Shown: positions 54,607 through 64,000 of the stretch, one piece after another | Position numbering within the stretch: the stretch's first letter is position 1 | Layout: the number at the start of each line of letters is the position of its first letter | Source: Emiliania huxleyi CCMP1516 | Lineage: Eukaryota; Haptophyta; Isochrysidales; Noelaerhabdaceae | Direction: 5' to 3' | NCBI RefSeq assembly: GCF_000372725.1 | Contig: NW_005201123.1 | Location: forward strand, 125,825-189,824 | Length of the DNA: 64,000 nt | Made by a program: the position numbers and the translations under genes | Notes under the pieces: model-generated | Databases searched by the model: none | Told to the model about the DNA's origin: nothing | Seen by the model: only the letters and a program-made list of their open reading frames with translations

Positions 54607-56427
54607 TCAAGCGACGGTGTGAGAAACGTACTGCAGGCGGAGCAGCGGGTACTCCTCGCCGCGCAACCGCAGGTAGCACGGGCCCCACACTATCTCCTCC
54701 CAGTCGACGCCGCTGTGCAGCACCTAGAGGGTGAGGGTGAGGGGCGCGCGGGGGCACTGAGAGCGGGGCTGCGGCACCGAGGGCGGCGGACGGCGTGGGC
54801 GACGGGCCGCGACATGGCACGCGCCTTAACCGACGACGCGGGAAGCGGCACGCCGAGTCCCTCGAGCGCTCGCCGGTCCATCGATTGGGGCGAGTGGACC
54901 TGCGAGAAGGTATAGGTCGCGTAGCCGCCCGCCGACGTGCCTTTGTAGGCGAGCTCGAAGCGCCGCTGCTTGGACTCGAGGTAAAGCGCCTGCAGCGTGA
55001 AGGTCTCCCGTCACAGGGCTGCTCTCCACCGCGCGGCAGGACTACTCGAGTTTCGCGCGGCAGGACTACTCCTCCCGGAGGGGGGAATGCAACATCTAGG
55101 CGGCGCGCCTCGCGCAGCAGACGCGTCGACGTCCAACGCGCGGCCTGTGGGGCAGTGGCGAGGCCGGTGGGCGGCGGTGGGCACGGCGGCGCAGGGGCGA
55201 GCGGGCGGGCGGGAGGTCGGCAGAGGAGAGAGAGGCCAAGGAGCGTGCCGAGCGGGGGTGGCAAGAGAGCGGAGGGGAGGGGCGGCGCGCTCCTGCGTGT
55301 CCTGATCCGCCACCAGTGCGAGCGAGTACTTGTAGCACGGCTCGTTGGAGAGGTTGAAGATGGCGAGGCTCGCCGACGGTGGCACAGAGAAGGACTCGCC
55401 CGGGCCCGCCTCCTGAGAGGGGGGCGAGCGAGCGCCGTTCGCGCAGTGTGGCAGCGTGGCGCCGCGGCGCAAACCTCTTGGTGAGTCTGGAAACGTCGCG
55501 GCAGGAACACGCTCCTGGACGCAGAGCGAGGTTGGCATCTGCCGCGACGCCCCGGGCCGCAGGAGCGAGAGCTGCGGCGGCGGCACGGTCCCCGCCGAAT
55601 GCTGCAGGCACCGCTCCACTTTGAAGGAGACGCCCTGCGGAGAAGCGGCGGCAAAAGTGAGAGGGCAGAGAGTTCTTGGATCCACGGCTGGCGCTACGAG
55701 TCCGCCTACTCCTCCGCCCTCACTCACCAGCAAATATCTTCGCTAGAGGAGCAGTTCGGAAGCGTCTCGGAGAGTGACTTTGGAGCATCTATGCCGAGCA
55801 GACCTTGTGCGCTCCGCTCCAGTCGCGCGACGCAAAGCCGCTCCGCTCCGAGCCAGTGTAGGCGTCCTGCGGTGCGAGAGGCCGCCGTCACGGTGCCGCC
55901 AGGGCTCGGAGCGCTCCGGGAAACTCTCTGCTGGCGCCTGCGCGGGGCAGACGCGCAGCGACACCAGCAGAGGCGACTTTGGCGCCGCCCCCTTGAGCTT
56001 GAAGTGGCCCGTGTGGGCGAGCACGGCGACGAGGTCCGAGTCGTCTGTGTACACGTCCGATCCTGCGGCGCGCGAGCGAGGGCGGGGCTGGGCGCGTGCA
56101 GCGAGAGCGGCGGTCACGGGGTAGCGGTGGCGGTGCTGCAGGGCCGGGCACTGGAGGCGCACCCCAGACGCGCCGCTGCTTGACCGCCTTGCAGTCGGCG
56201 GCGAGGTAGCGCGACGGCACGAGCACCTGCGTGGCGGCGACGCGGAGGCACTGTGTCTGAATGGACAGGGAGCAGAACAGAAGAGCGCCGCGCGCCTCGA
56301 CGAGCGCGTTCATGTGCTCCGCGAGCGGCAAAACCACGCATGGCTCGTACACGTGGAGGGTGGCCTCGTCTGCGCGGGAGCGCTTCGCGTCGGCGTCGTC
56401 AACGGGCTTGTCTCCGACGCGTTTCAT
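54607..56427 (-). CDS. Rxt3-like subunit of a Sin3/Rpd3-type histone deacetylase complex
   Basis: The first two exons fit exactly: 56427-56163 (GT donor, phase 1) and 56062-55938 (GC donor, phase 0). Across the first junction the protein reads V-K-Q-R-R-V-W-G-S-D-V-Y-T-D-D-S-D-L-V-A, the signature of the Rxt3 family. Later coding blocks are at 55634 (G-V-S-F-K-V-E-R), 55412 (F-N-L-S-N-E-P-C-Y-K-Y-S-L), about 54990 (A-L-Y-L-E-S-K-Q-R-R-F-E) and 54729 (W-E-E-I-V-W-G-P-C-Y-L-R-L-R-G-E-E-Y-P-L), ending at 54607; these match the rest of the domain, but the middle splice sites are not fixed. The N-terminus is basic and could carry a nuclear signal. In yeast Rxt3 is part of the large Rpd3 complex. 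Confidence 0.8.
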
Positions 56428-57151
56428 AGTGTGTATACGCGCGCGGATTCTTTTTCTTGATAGGAGACCCGCACATTCCCAACTCACATTCCCAACCGAC
56501 AGTTGAAGATGAATGGAATGTACTGAGAGTTGTATATTGAGAGTGCCATTCATCTTAGTGAGAGTGCCGGAGTCGCTACTAACTCAACCAGAAATCCCAA
56601 GAAATCACACAGACTTCCGGATGTATGTGAGGCTAATGACTGCACTCCAAGTGCTCCAAGTACTTCCCTCACGCTGTGTGATTGATGCACGCCCTGCGAG
56701 CGGGGCAAGGTGCGCGCTGTGCCTCTGTTCTGTTCGTGCGTCGTCCATCCTCGTCGCTCGCTCCTGCCTGGCTGGAGATGCCTGCTCTATTTATTTATTT
56801 ACACGATAGGATTGTGTGTGTCTTTTCTTGCCTTTTGCGGTTTGATAGGCGCTGGCTGGCAAGAGTCGGTGATTTTCTTTCCCCGACGGGTTTTTGTTTG
56901 TTTTGTCGTAAAAATCTTTGACTTTGTTTAAAATCTTTTGACTTTTCTTTCACTTTCTCAATTACCCGGGGGGGTTACACTCGGAATTCTCGTTTGAGCG
57001 CGGAGGCTCAGAGCCGGAGGGTGGCTGGCTCTAAAGGCTGTACGAAGGACCAGAAGGCACTGGATTCACGCGAACGCTGCGCGCCTACCTCTGTGTCGGT
57101 ACAAGGTGTACTCCCGCCCTCTGTGTTCCCCTCTTTGTCACTGATGAGCAC
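56428..57151. other. Intergenic region with T-rich CTTTTG words
   Basis: 56620-56675 is a partial copy of the 15.5-16.2 kb repeat. At 56900-56945 AAAATCTTTTGAC-like words occur, similar to the proposed promoter element. No gene recognised. Confidence 0.4.
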
Positions 57152-57295
57152 GGGCCAGGAGAGCGACAGAGAAGGCGAGCTCGTGAGCTGAGAGGCTGGA
57201 GAGTCTGCGTATGACCTTGTCGCGATGAAGTGCCACGAAGCGCTATTTCCTGCTCTCAGCTCACGAGCTCGCCTTCTCTGTCGCTCTCCTGGCCC
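57152..57295. repeat. Perfect 42-bp inverted repeat around a 60-bp centre
   Basis: 57152-57193 and 57254-57295 are exact reverse complements (GGGCCAGGAGAGCGACAGAG start). A further copy of the right arm and its downstream 20 bases lies at about 57630-57685, so the sequence is a small mobile foldback or a piece of one. Confidence 0.9.
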
Positions 57296-57756
57296 AGGCC
57301 CATAAGTAGCAAGCCTGAGCCGTCCCAAACCGCACTTATCTGGGGTCTTTGAGCTCACACCGGCTCGTGATGCCACGGAGAGATTGTCCCCGGTGGACCC
57401 CATCCGAGCCGATTGTGAGGGCTTTCCGGAGGTCATTGTCGGCGCCGGAGGTCATTGTCGGCGCCATGGACTGTGCAATGTCCTGTTCCACAGCTCTCAT
57501 GCACTACGCTCATGGATGCAGTCATAATATGTAGCCCTTCTCTCCCGAAGTTTGGAGCAATAGCCGCAAAAGGTGCTTCTTGGCACTTCATCGCGACACG
57601 TCCAGGTGCCGACGAAGCGGCTTCCCAGCTCACCACCTCGCCTTCTCTGTCGCTCTCCTGGCCCAGGCCCATAAGTAGCAAGCCTCGGGAAAATAGAGAG
57701 GAAAAGAGAGGGTGCTGTAGAGAAAAAAGGAAAGGAAAAGAGACGGGTGCGAGAGG

Positions 57757-58085
57757 GGTAACCTGGAAACGACATTTCGCCGTGTTGGGTAATCTGGAAA
57801 CGACATTTCTGCGAGGCAAAGTCGCAGACGCCGGGTGATCTGAAAAACGCCGGGTGATCTGCGAGGCGAATCTCAGAAACCGGGTAATCTGATTTATCCT
57901 TTTTGCTGAGCAGGAAAATATCGTTGCCGGGTGATCTGGACGAGAAATTTGGCCGACCGGGTAATCTGCCCTGAGAAATGTTAGCGACCGGGTAAGCTGA
58001 AACATGAATTGTGGGAGACTGGGTAAACTGGTTTGACGGAAATCGCGCTAAGCAGGAAACTATCGTTGGCCGGGTAATCTGCGAG
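57757..58085. repeat. Irregular array of CCGGGTAATCTG motifs
   Basis: About ten copies of CCGGGTAATCTG or close variants (GGGTGATCTG, GGGTAAGCTG, GGGTAAACTG) at uneven spacing of 20-55 bases; spacer sequences differ except for a few reused words such as GCGAGGCGAATC and AGCAGGAAA. Confidence 0.85.
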
Positions 58086-58467
58086 GCGAATCACACTGTC
58101 CACGCAAAGACACAACTCCGGGCCCAAGACGCACACTGTTCACACTGTAGAGAGGGTGAAAATTGCGCTGCACCATGACTGTAGACTGAGAATAAAGTGA
58201 GAGAACCGGACCCCTCGAAAAAGTACGATTTCTAAAAATTTCTTCGCGCCTGCGGCGCGGCAGAGTCGGCCTCGTGCCAGCAGCCGATTTCTATTTCGGC
58301 CAGGGAAATCAGCCAAATTTCCAGCAGCCAATTTCTAAACACCGATTTCTAAGGCAAGAGCACGCACTGTACCCGAAGTACTCGTCGCCCTGAATGGTTG
58401 CCCAGGTTACTCAGGACACGATGCATCGCGCCGTGAACACAACTAACTGACTGACGGATCCGCTCCT

Positions 58468-58506
58468 GACAGTCGCACGCGCCGTGCTGTGGCGCGTGCG
58501 ACTGTC
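58468..58506. other. Perfect 16-bp hairpin with a 7-base loop
   Basis: GACAGTCGCACGCGCC at 58468-58483, loop GTGCTGT, exact complement at 58491-58506. The surrounding 58090-59000 has no gene seen. Confidence 0.9.
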
Positions 58507-59002
58507 TTTGTTTGAAGTCAAAAGTCGAATCAGAGCGGTGTCGGCGTTGTCCTGAGTTTTCTCCCCCGGACCGCCCGTCCGGCACCGCTCCGGGACGCAT
58601 GCCGGCGAAGCACTATCAAGCTGCTGTACGGCCCCAGCATCGCCTCCCCTGGCTTAGCTAGAGTGAGAGATAGTGTGCACACGGTCTGTCTCTACAATAT
58701 ACTCACTGACACTCCACCTCCCAGAGCTCATCCCGGTACGCCACGGCCATCCTTGGCCTCAGGAGGGCCCCCGGCCGCGGCGCGGTGCAGCGGCGTCACA
58801 AATCCGACCACAGAGCACCGGGACGCGGTCGGGCGATCTAAGGCCCAACTAGGCGTATGCATTGCCCATCCAGGGCTATCACCTGGACCCATCAACAGGC
58901 GCCTGCGGCGCCGTGGTCACGAGGTGTTGTTCACACCTGGGCAAGCATTCATGCAGCACAGTACTGAGTAGAAGTGAAGTACCCGAGTGCTCCTTGATCC
59001 AA

Positions 59003-59995
59003 TCACGACACCTTGGGGCAGACCTCGCTGAGCAGGAACCCGCTCAGCCGCCCCAGCTCATCGAGCTTCCCCATAATCTGGTCTCCGCCGCCCCCTGCCG
59101 CGCGCAGCGCCCTGAGCGCGGCGTCCTCGTCGTCCGCCTCGGGATGAAACCCTTTCTTGAGCGCGTCGTCGAGTCTCGGGTGCATGGGCCTCATGCCTTG
59201 CACGACGTGCGCGTAGATGTCGGGCACCCTCTCCGCCGTCTCCGTGTAACCGACGCAAAGGAAGAACTTGGGATCGATCAGCAGGAGCTGAGCGTTCAAG
59301 AGCGCGGCCTGCGTCGTCATCGTGTGCGCCTCGACGTAGCTGCGATGGGGGGACGGGGGGGGGGGGGGGGGTGAGCCCGCAACAGCGAGCGAGCGAGAGA
59401 GGAGAGACGCACGGCTTCAGGAAGCGACGCGACAGCGAGCTGATCATCGATGCGGGCGCTCTGTGCATGACCACGATGCGAAGATCGACCTCCGCCGCCT
59501 CGGCCGCTCGCGCGAGACTGACGAGGTTGGGGTGGTACCGCTGGCTCTGGTTGTCCGGGTAGCTGAGCATGCTCTTCCCGCCGGCGCCGTTGAGGCAGTG
59601 CAGCGACGGGGTCGCGTCCGCAGCAGCCTCTGCGCGCAGCGCCGCGACGAGGCGTCGCTCGGCGTCGTCCGACTGCTTGTCGCTGTACCACATGGATCTG
59701 AGCATCGTGTCTGTGTGGCCGTTCGCGCGCGGGCACGGGCCCCCCGGGCTGCCCCCGAGCGACGAGAACCAGCCGTGGTGACCGGTGCCGCCTGAGGGGT
59801 GGGAGGGGCGAGAGTGAGGAGGCCCGGCAGCGGCGCGCAGCACTCGACAGCACGCCCACACACACACACACCGAGTCCAGCCACGAACAGGAACCGGCTC
59901 TGCGCCGAGGTGGTGTTCTTGGCGATGACGATCGGTCGGCCTGCACGGCACGCCGCCACGAGGGACGCGACGATGATGGAGAGCAAACGGATCAT
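59003..59995 (-). CDS. Secreted or membrane-anchored sulfotransferase-like protein
   Basis: Model: 59995-59872, 59791-59413 and 59339-59003, both introns GT-AG and phases agree, 279 residues. The ATG at 59995 starts a signal anchor (R-L-L-S-I-I-V-A-S-L-V-A-A). Across the first junction the protein reads F-L-F-V-A-G-L-G-G-T-G-H-H-G-W-F, a P-loop like the 5'-PAPS loop in a family of algal and protist sulfotransferase-like proteins, and V-V-M-H-R-A-P-A-S-M-I-S-S-L takes the place of the 3'-phosphate motif. The P-loop lacks the usual Lys. A C-terminal block with F-F-L-C-V-G-Y-T-E-T-A-E completes the fold. Golgi sulfotransferase activity is likely but not certain. Confidence 0.75.
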
Positions 59996-60284
59996 AAGAA
60001 GTTGGGCGCGGAAGTTCTGCGGTTTGCGAGCGGTACACGCTAATTCCTCCACACCCCAGTGGCCAAATCCACACTTTTTGTTTTCACACAGGGGATCACA
60101 AAACATCGCGCCTGCGGGCAGCGCGGGCGGCGGGCGTGGGCGGAGAGGTGAGAGGTCGAGAGGTGCGCACCTCTCGACCTCTGGTCCGCCGGGTCGCGCA
60201 GAGGTGCGCACCTCTGCACCTCTACCTCTCGCGCGGCCGTCCAGACCCATGCATGGGAAAGGCGGACCAAGTTCCAGCCGCACG

Positions 60285-60610
60285 GTGTCTGCTGCGTACA
60301 CGCTCTGCACAGATGGCACAGCCCACTGTGCGTGCGGCTGGCCGGCTGCCACAGCTGTGACAGCGATGGGCTCGCCCTCACTGGCCCTCAGTCACTTGTG
60401 CTGCGGCTTGTGTGAGCGACACTGCTCGGCGACTGCCGGCACACTGTGAGACCATGGGTGTCAGGTAAAACCACGCTACCAGCGCTTGGTCACATCGGCC
60501 CCGAGGTCAGATTCTTCTACTCTGTTGATGACAACACTTGTCTACTCGCTGGAGCCGAGCAGGAGGGCCCGGCGCACAACCCCTGGTCAACTCACGGTCC
60601 AGACCCCGTA
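60285..60610 (-). repeat. 310-bp dispersed repeat, minus copy
   Basis: Reverse complement of 16395-16705. Just before it, at 60140-60235, GAGGTGCGCACCTCT words form a local cluster of short palindromes. Confidence 0.8.
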
Positions 60611-61084
60611 TTTATTCCTGTGGGTTGTGTCATCGTGGCGGCCCGCTTGTCGGAGATAGCCGCGCAGCGGCTATGTAGGTTATCCTTCAACGTGAGGAGA
60701 GGTGGACAGCAAGCAACACCCAAAATACGCGATCCAAATTACTGACTCTGCGCCGAAAGAGCGCGGCCGTCGGCTCGCAGCTTTGGGACGCTTGCTCCAA
60801 CCCCATCGTCCGAGTCTTGCGCAATCTCGCGTGAGCCCTGCTCCCAGGCCAGCGGGGCAGGCGCATCACATCGTCGGCGATGGGCCTTCTCGAGACTCGA
60901 GCCGACGTGCCGCCGCACCCAGTCAGTGTTCCGCCACAATGCCGCCGCATGCCGCCGCAATGCCAATTGCAGGTAGCGCAGGAACGTACTGGTGCGGCAA
61001 GGAAGAGGCCGGCCCACATGGGCAGACCTCTATTGGGCACGCCACGTGCACGACAGCATGCAACGTGGCGCCCAGAGAAACAGC

Positions 61085-61450
61085 TCCCCTCTTGGTCCAG
61101 GCTTGTGAGCCATCTCGAGCGAGCCTACGTGGGCGCGAGGAGGCAATGGACCTCTGGCGCATCACAGAGCTCGAGATGACAAGCGTGGCGGAGCGAGCAG
61201 CACAGCCTGTACAGGCGCTCGCATTGCCAGCCCGCCGCCCCCGCCCTCGCCCCGCCCTCGAGGCTTGATAGCCACCTTCGAGGCCTCTTGGTCAAGGCTT
61301 GTGAGCCATCTCGAGCGAGCCTACGTGGGCGCGAGGAGGCAATGGACCTCTGGAGGAGGCAATGGACCTCTGGCGCATCACAGAGCTCGAGATGACAAGC
61401 GTGGCGGAGCTAGCAGCACAGCCTGTACAGGCGCTTGCATTGCCAGCCCG
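61085..61450 (+). repeat. Tandem duplication of about 125 bp
   Basis: The unit GGCTTGTGAGCCATCTCGAG... occurs at about 61092-61215 and 61293-61445; the second carries an extra internal duplication of GGAGGCAATGGACCTCTG. It lies inside sequence that interrupts the otherwise inverted 16 kb / 60-62 kb match. Confidence 0.9.
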
Positions 61451-61514
61451 CCCCGCCCTCACCCCGCCCCCCCGCCCGCCCGCTGCAATGGGGGGCATTG
61501 CGGGGCCTGCAAGA

Positions 61515-61625
61515 GACGGCGCTGAGATACACTCAAGATACACTCGAAGATACACTTCGAAGATACACCGGTGGGATGTTATAAAGGTGTATCTTTGAAA
61601 TGTATAGTCAAGTGTATCTTTGGCT
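61515..61625. repeat. AGATACACT array facing its own inverted copies
   Basis: Four AGATACAC(T/C) units (about 61524-61567) are followed after 16 bases by GGTGTATCTT and AGTGTATCTT, so the block folds into a hairpin. Confidence 0.85.
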
Positions 61626-61804
61626 ATCACTCGAACTTTGGACAAGGGAATGGCCCAAAGAGGGGGGCGTGCCGGTCCTTGGCCCTCACGCAACGCCCGG
61701 CGCCACAGCCACGGCTCCACGCCAAACTCGTCGTAAAAGCTCCCAAAGCACTGCTGACACTCGAGGCCTGGGCCTCGAGCGTCCGCCGCGGAGACGGGGT
61801 TGTC

Positions 61805-61965
61805 TAAGAAGCGCACCCAGCGGGCCGGATGATCGGGATCTCGGGCTACGGGCTAGAGAGCCCTGACCCCTAGGGAGGGGGGTGCGCGTTCGCAGGGAAA
61901 GGGCTGTAAAGTAAACACGGGTCCCCGAGGGTTAGCTCTGCGCTCCGGGTTTCCCTACTCGAGTA
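61805..61965 (-). repeat. Minus copy of the 16010-16200 repeat
   Basis: Reverse complement of 16010-16200 including the GGGAAACC and GTAAACACGGG parts. Order with 60285-60610 is conserved relative to the 16 kb locus. Confidence 0.8.
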
Positions 61966-62054
61966 GCAGAATCTCCTTTTGACCGCGCAAGCAAGATATA
62001 AAGGGTGGCTAAGGGCTCTACCCGCAAGGCGCCCGCGTCGCAGACGCGGTACCA

Positions 62055-62633
62055 TTGACAAATCTGCGATATACCCCCACACGAGCAAATAGCAAAATCC
62101 GAATACCGTGCACGAACTGCGTGATGTGCGCCGGGCAAGCCTTCAGCTGGTGCCAAGACATTCGTAAAATTGAAGCCAAGAATTCTAAGATAAAAGGCCA
62201 AGAAGCCCGCCACATCCGTGCTTTCGAGAAAGCCGCTGATCGAGCCCAGCGTGCCCGCGGCCACCTCCCGCGCAGCACCGCCGCTGGGGACGACACGCTG
62301 CGGAATCGGATCGAGCCCATGGAGGAGGAGGGCGCAGTCGGCCAGCGCAGCAGGCGGAGTCCCTCCCCGCGCCGGAGCCCCCCTGCAGTCGGGGGAGTCC
62401 TCGTTGGCGATGAAGGTGGCGACATCGAATCGCGGCGGACACACGTCACGTGGGAGGAATGGGCGATGAGCGGGAACGATGCGCGCTACGACGCCGACTC
62501 CGCCGTGCTCGTGGCCGCCAAGCAGAAAGCCGCGCTCCAGGAGCACGCCAAGATGCAATGGCTCGCTTGCTTCGATTCAGCTCTCTCGGCAGCAGAAGTG
62601 GGGCTGGAGCGGGTGGGGGTGGATGCCGATTGA
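62055..62633 (+). CDS. Unidentified small protein with a C-terminal helix
   Basis: The last 70 codons before the TGA at 62633 have nearly all G or C in third position and read E-E-W-A-M-S-G-N-D-A-R-Y-D-A-D-S-A-V-L-V-A-A-K-Q-K, so the plus strand is coding here despite a long minus-strand frame. Upstream is an RS/Pro-rich piece (R-R-S-P-S-P-R-R-S-P-P). The first 60 residues look less like protein; an intron or another start is likely. No family is recognised. Confidence 0.45.
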   Translation: MTNLRYTPTRANSKIRIPCTNCVMCAGQAFSWCQDIRKIEAKNSKIKGQEARHIRAFEKAADRAQRARGHLPRSTAAGDDTLRNRIEPMEEEGAVGQRSRRSPSPRRSPPAVGGVLVGDEGGDIESRRTHVTWEEWAMSGNDARYDADSAVLVAAKQKAALQEHAKMQWLACFDSALSAAEVGLERVGVDAD

Positions 62634-63119
62634 GGGAGAGCGTCTCCAGCTGCGCCCTGTGGCAGCTGCGCCCTGTGGCAGCTAGTCGAGGGACTTGGTA
62701 GTTGTGACCCCCCTGAGTGAGGACAGGAGAGAGAGAGCGTTTTGTGGTGTTGGTGTACGCAATAACGGGACAGGGTGGTTGTTCTCTCTATCTCCTCTTC
62801 TAGCTCTTAGCATGAGCTGCGCCCTGTGTCCGACCCCTTTTGCGCAGCAACACCTTAAACTTTCAGGCCCTCCAAATTCGGGTCGGAGCGTAGCGGAGTG
62901 GGCCCCGAGTTTGAAAAGGGCGACGGACGCTTGCGTCCTAGCCTCCAACAACGCCTCCCCGGCGCAGATGGGCCCCCGGAGGGATGCACAACCGCTCCAC
63001 GCCACGCCGCTTGCCTCTTCCCACCTCATTTATTTTTTTTGGCCATCCGCGCCGCGCATCCAGCGCGCACCGGCGTCGCCCGGCGTATCGCCGAGACCGC
63101 GGCTGTCCGACCCGTCGCC
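62634..63119 (+). other. Upstream region of Rab1
   Basis: No separate gene seen. A TTTATTTTTTTTGG tract lies 80-95 bases before the Rab1 ATG. Confidence 0.4.
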
Positions 63120-64000
63120 ATGGCCGTCGCAGAGTACGACTTCCTCTTCAAGTTGCTGCTGATCGGCGACTCGGTACCGCATGCCGCTCCCGCGCCTTCC
63201 CGCGGGCCTCTGCTGAGGCTTGGCCCCCCGCACGTCAGGGCGTTGGCAAGTCGTGCCTTCTCCTTCGCTTTGCCGACGACTCGTGCGCCGCCACACGCAC
63301 CGCCCACCCTAGCCTGTGAGCGGAAAGTAGGATTTGCAGTCGCAGTCAACTGTCAAGACATTGCGTGGCTTGTCGCCGCACGCTAACAGCGCGCTGCTGC
63401 GGTGGCAGGTACACGGAGAGCTACATCTCAACCATCGGTCGCCTCGTTCTGTTCCGCGCGCCGCAGCCCACACCCCACTTCCCTCACTACACCTGCGCTT
63501 CAACGGCAGGCGTCGACTTCAAAATCCGGACCATTGGGATCGACGGCGCCCGCGCCGCCCGGAAAACGCCCCTTCTGTGCGCCTCCCCACACCTGGCGAC
63601 GCTGTCGCTCGCAGGCAAGACGGTCAAGCTGCAGATCTGGGACACAGCAGGCTCGCGCCTGCGCAAATCTCAGTCGGCGGCGGCCCTCGCGCTACCACTA
63701 ACCCCCTCGATATTCCCACTGTGCAGGGCAAGAGCGCTTTCGAACTATCACCTCTTCCTACTACCGCGGTGCGGACGGAGTGCGGGACCTGCAAGAGAAC
63801 AAACCGCCCGCGCGACGCATCCTCCCCTTACTAGGCGCGCACGGCATCATCGTTGTCTACGACGTGACGGATGCCGACTCCTTCTTCAACGTGAGACGCG
63901 GCGTTCGCACTGGACGGATTTCACATCGAGACCTCTTGGCGCGTCCGTGCGGGTAGGTGAAGCAGTGGCTGCACGAGATCGACCGGTATGCGAGCGAGGG
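63120..64000 (+). CDS. RAB1: Rab1/Ypt1-type small GTPase, 5' part
   Basis: Eight exons fit in phase up to the window edge: 63120-63173, 63239-63282, 63409-63437, 63510-63545, 63615-63650, 63727-63768, 63835-63890 and 63957-64000; introns 4 and 5 have GC donors, the others GT. The product begins [18 protein letters not shown], then G-V-G-K-S (P-loop), [14 protein letters not shown] (switch I, Rab1-like effector loop), [19 protein letters not shown] (switch II), and V-V-Y-D-V-T-D. Rab1 controls ER-to-Golgi vesicle traffic. Exons are as short as 29 bases. The N-K-x-D motif and prenylated C-terminus lie beyond the window. Confidence 0.95.

Noticed and set aside
57757-58085. CCGGGTAATCTG array considered as CRISPR
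   Set aside because: Repeats are only 12 bases, imperfect, with uneven spacers and no cas genes.
61932-62558. Long minus-strand frame opposite the 62 kb gene
   Set aside because: Third-position G/C bias and helix-like sequence favour the plus strand, at least from 62400 to 62633.

Overview
This window reads as nuclear DNA of a GC-rich unicellular alga, most likely a haptophyte (Emiliania/Chrysochromulina/Prymnesium type); a related chromist alga is the alternative. The reasons are short introns of about 50-125 bases in most genes, a large share of GC-AG introns beside GT-AG introns, very high G/C at third codon positions, TTAGGG-type telomeric repeats, and eukaryote-only proteins (SRP54, Rab1, a BET bromodomain protein, KHDC4/BLOM7, an Rxt3-like protein). 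All exon models were made by hand from splice sites, reading frame and family resemblance.

Layout. 0-3.5 kb: tail of an unknown gene, GCTGTCRGG-type repeats around a decayed reading frame, and an interstitial telomeric block. 3.5-9.7 kb: a short-chain dehydrogenase with altered catalytic residues, a DUF6625-like glycosyltransferase and a secreted or plastid-type membrane protein. 10.2-13.3 kb: an Mpv17-family gene with an identical truncated copy upstream. 14-19 kb: a Cys-less pentameric ligand-gated channel, a repeat field and a KHDC4-type RNA-binding protein. 19.6-21.6 kb: a MITE-like element and G-rich tandem repeats. 21.6-30 kb: an RS/Gly-Lys/Pro-rich protein, a modular repeat protein with introns at one fixed place in the module, and SRP54. 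31-36.3 kb: a perfect 28-bp hairpin, a WH2 plus UVR-like actin-type protein and a secreted Pro/Gly/Gln/Tyr-rich protein. 37.6-39.4 kb: a compact BET protein.

40-49.3 kb is the most striking part. A sulfotransferase, two adjacent TA-flanked MITEs and a reverse-transcriptase fossil are followed by two large secretory-pathway genes: sulfotransferase-like fused to a GT77-type glycosyltransferase, and an HxRxGD fucosyltransferase-like enzyme joined by a proline linker to a second sulfotransferase. Another sulfotransferase-like gene lies at 59-60 kb. Together with the glycosyltransferase at 6-7.5 kb, these could make or sulfate complex surface glycans such as scale or wall polysaccharides (inference). 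The rest holds an Rxt3-like Sin3/HDAC-complex gene (54.6-56.4 kb), a small unknown gene (62 kb) and the 5' part of Rab1 (63.1 kb to the edge).

Between genes the DNA is dense in dispersed repeats, many present twice in opposite orientation (5.3/20.1, 16.0-16.7/60.3-62.0, 25.8/30.3, 36.7-37.2/53.9-54.3 kb), plus several perfect palindromes.
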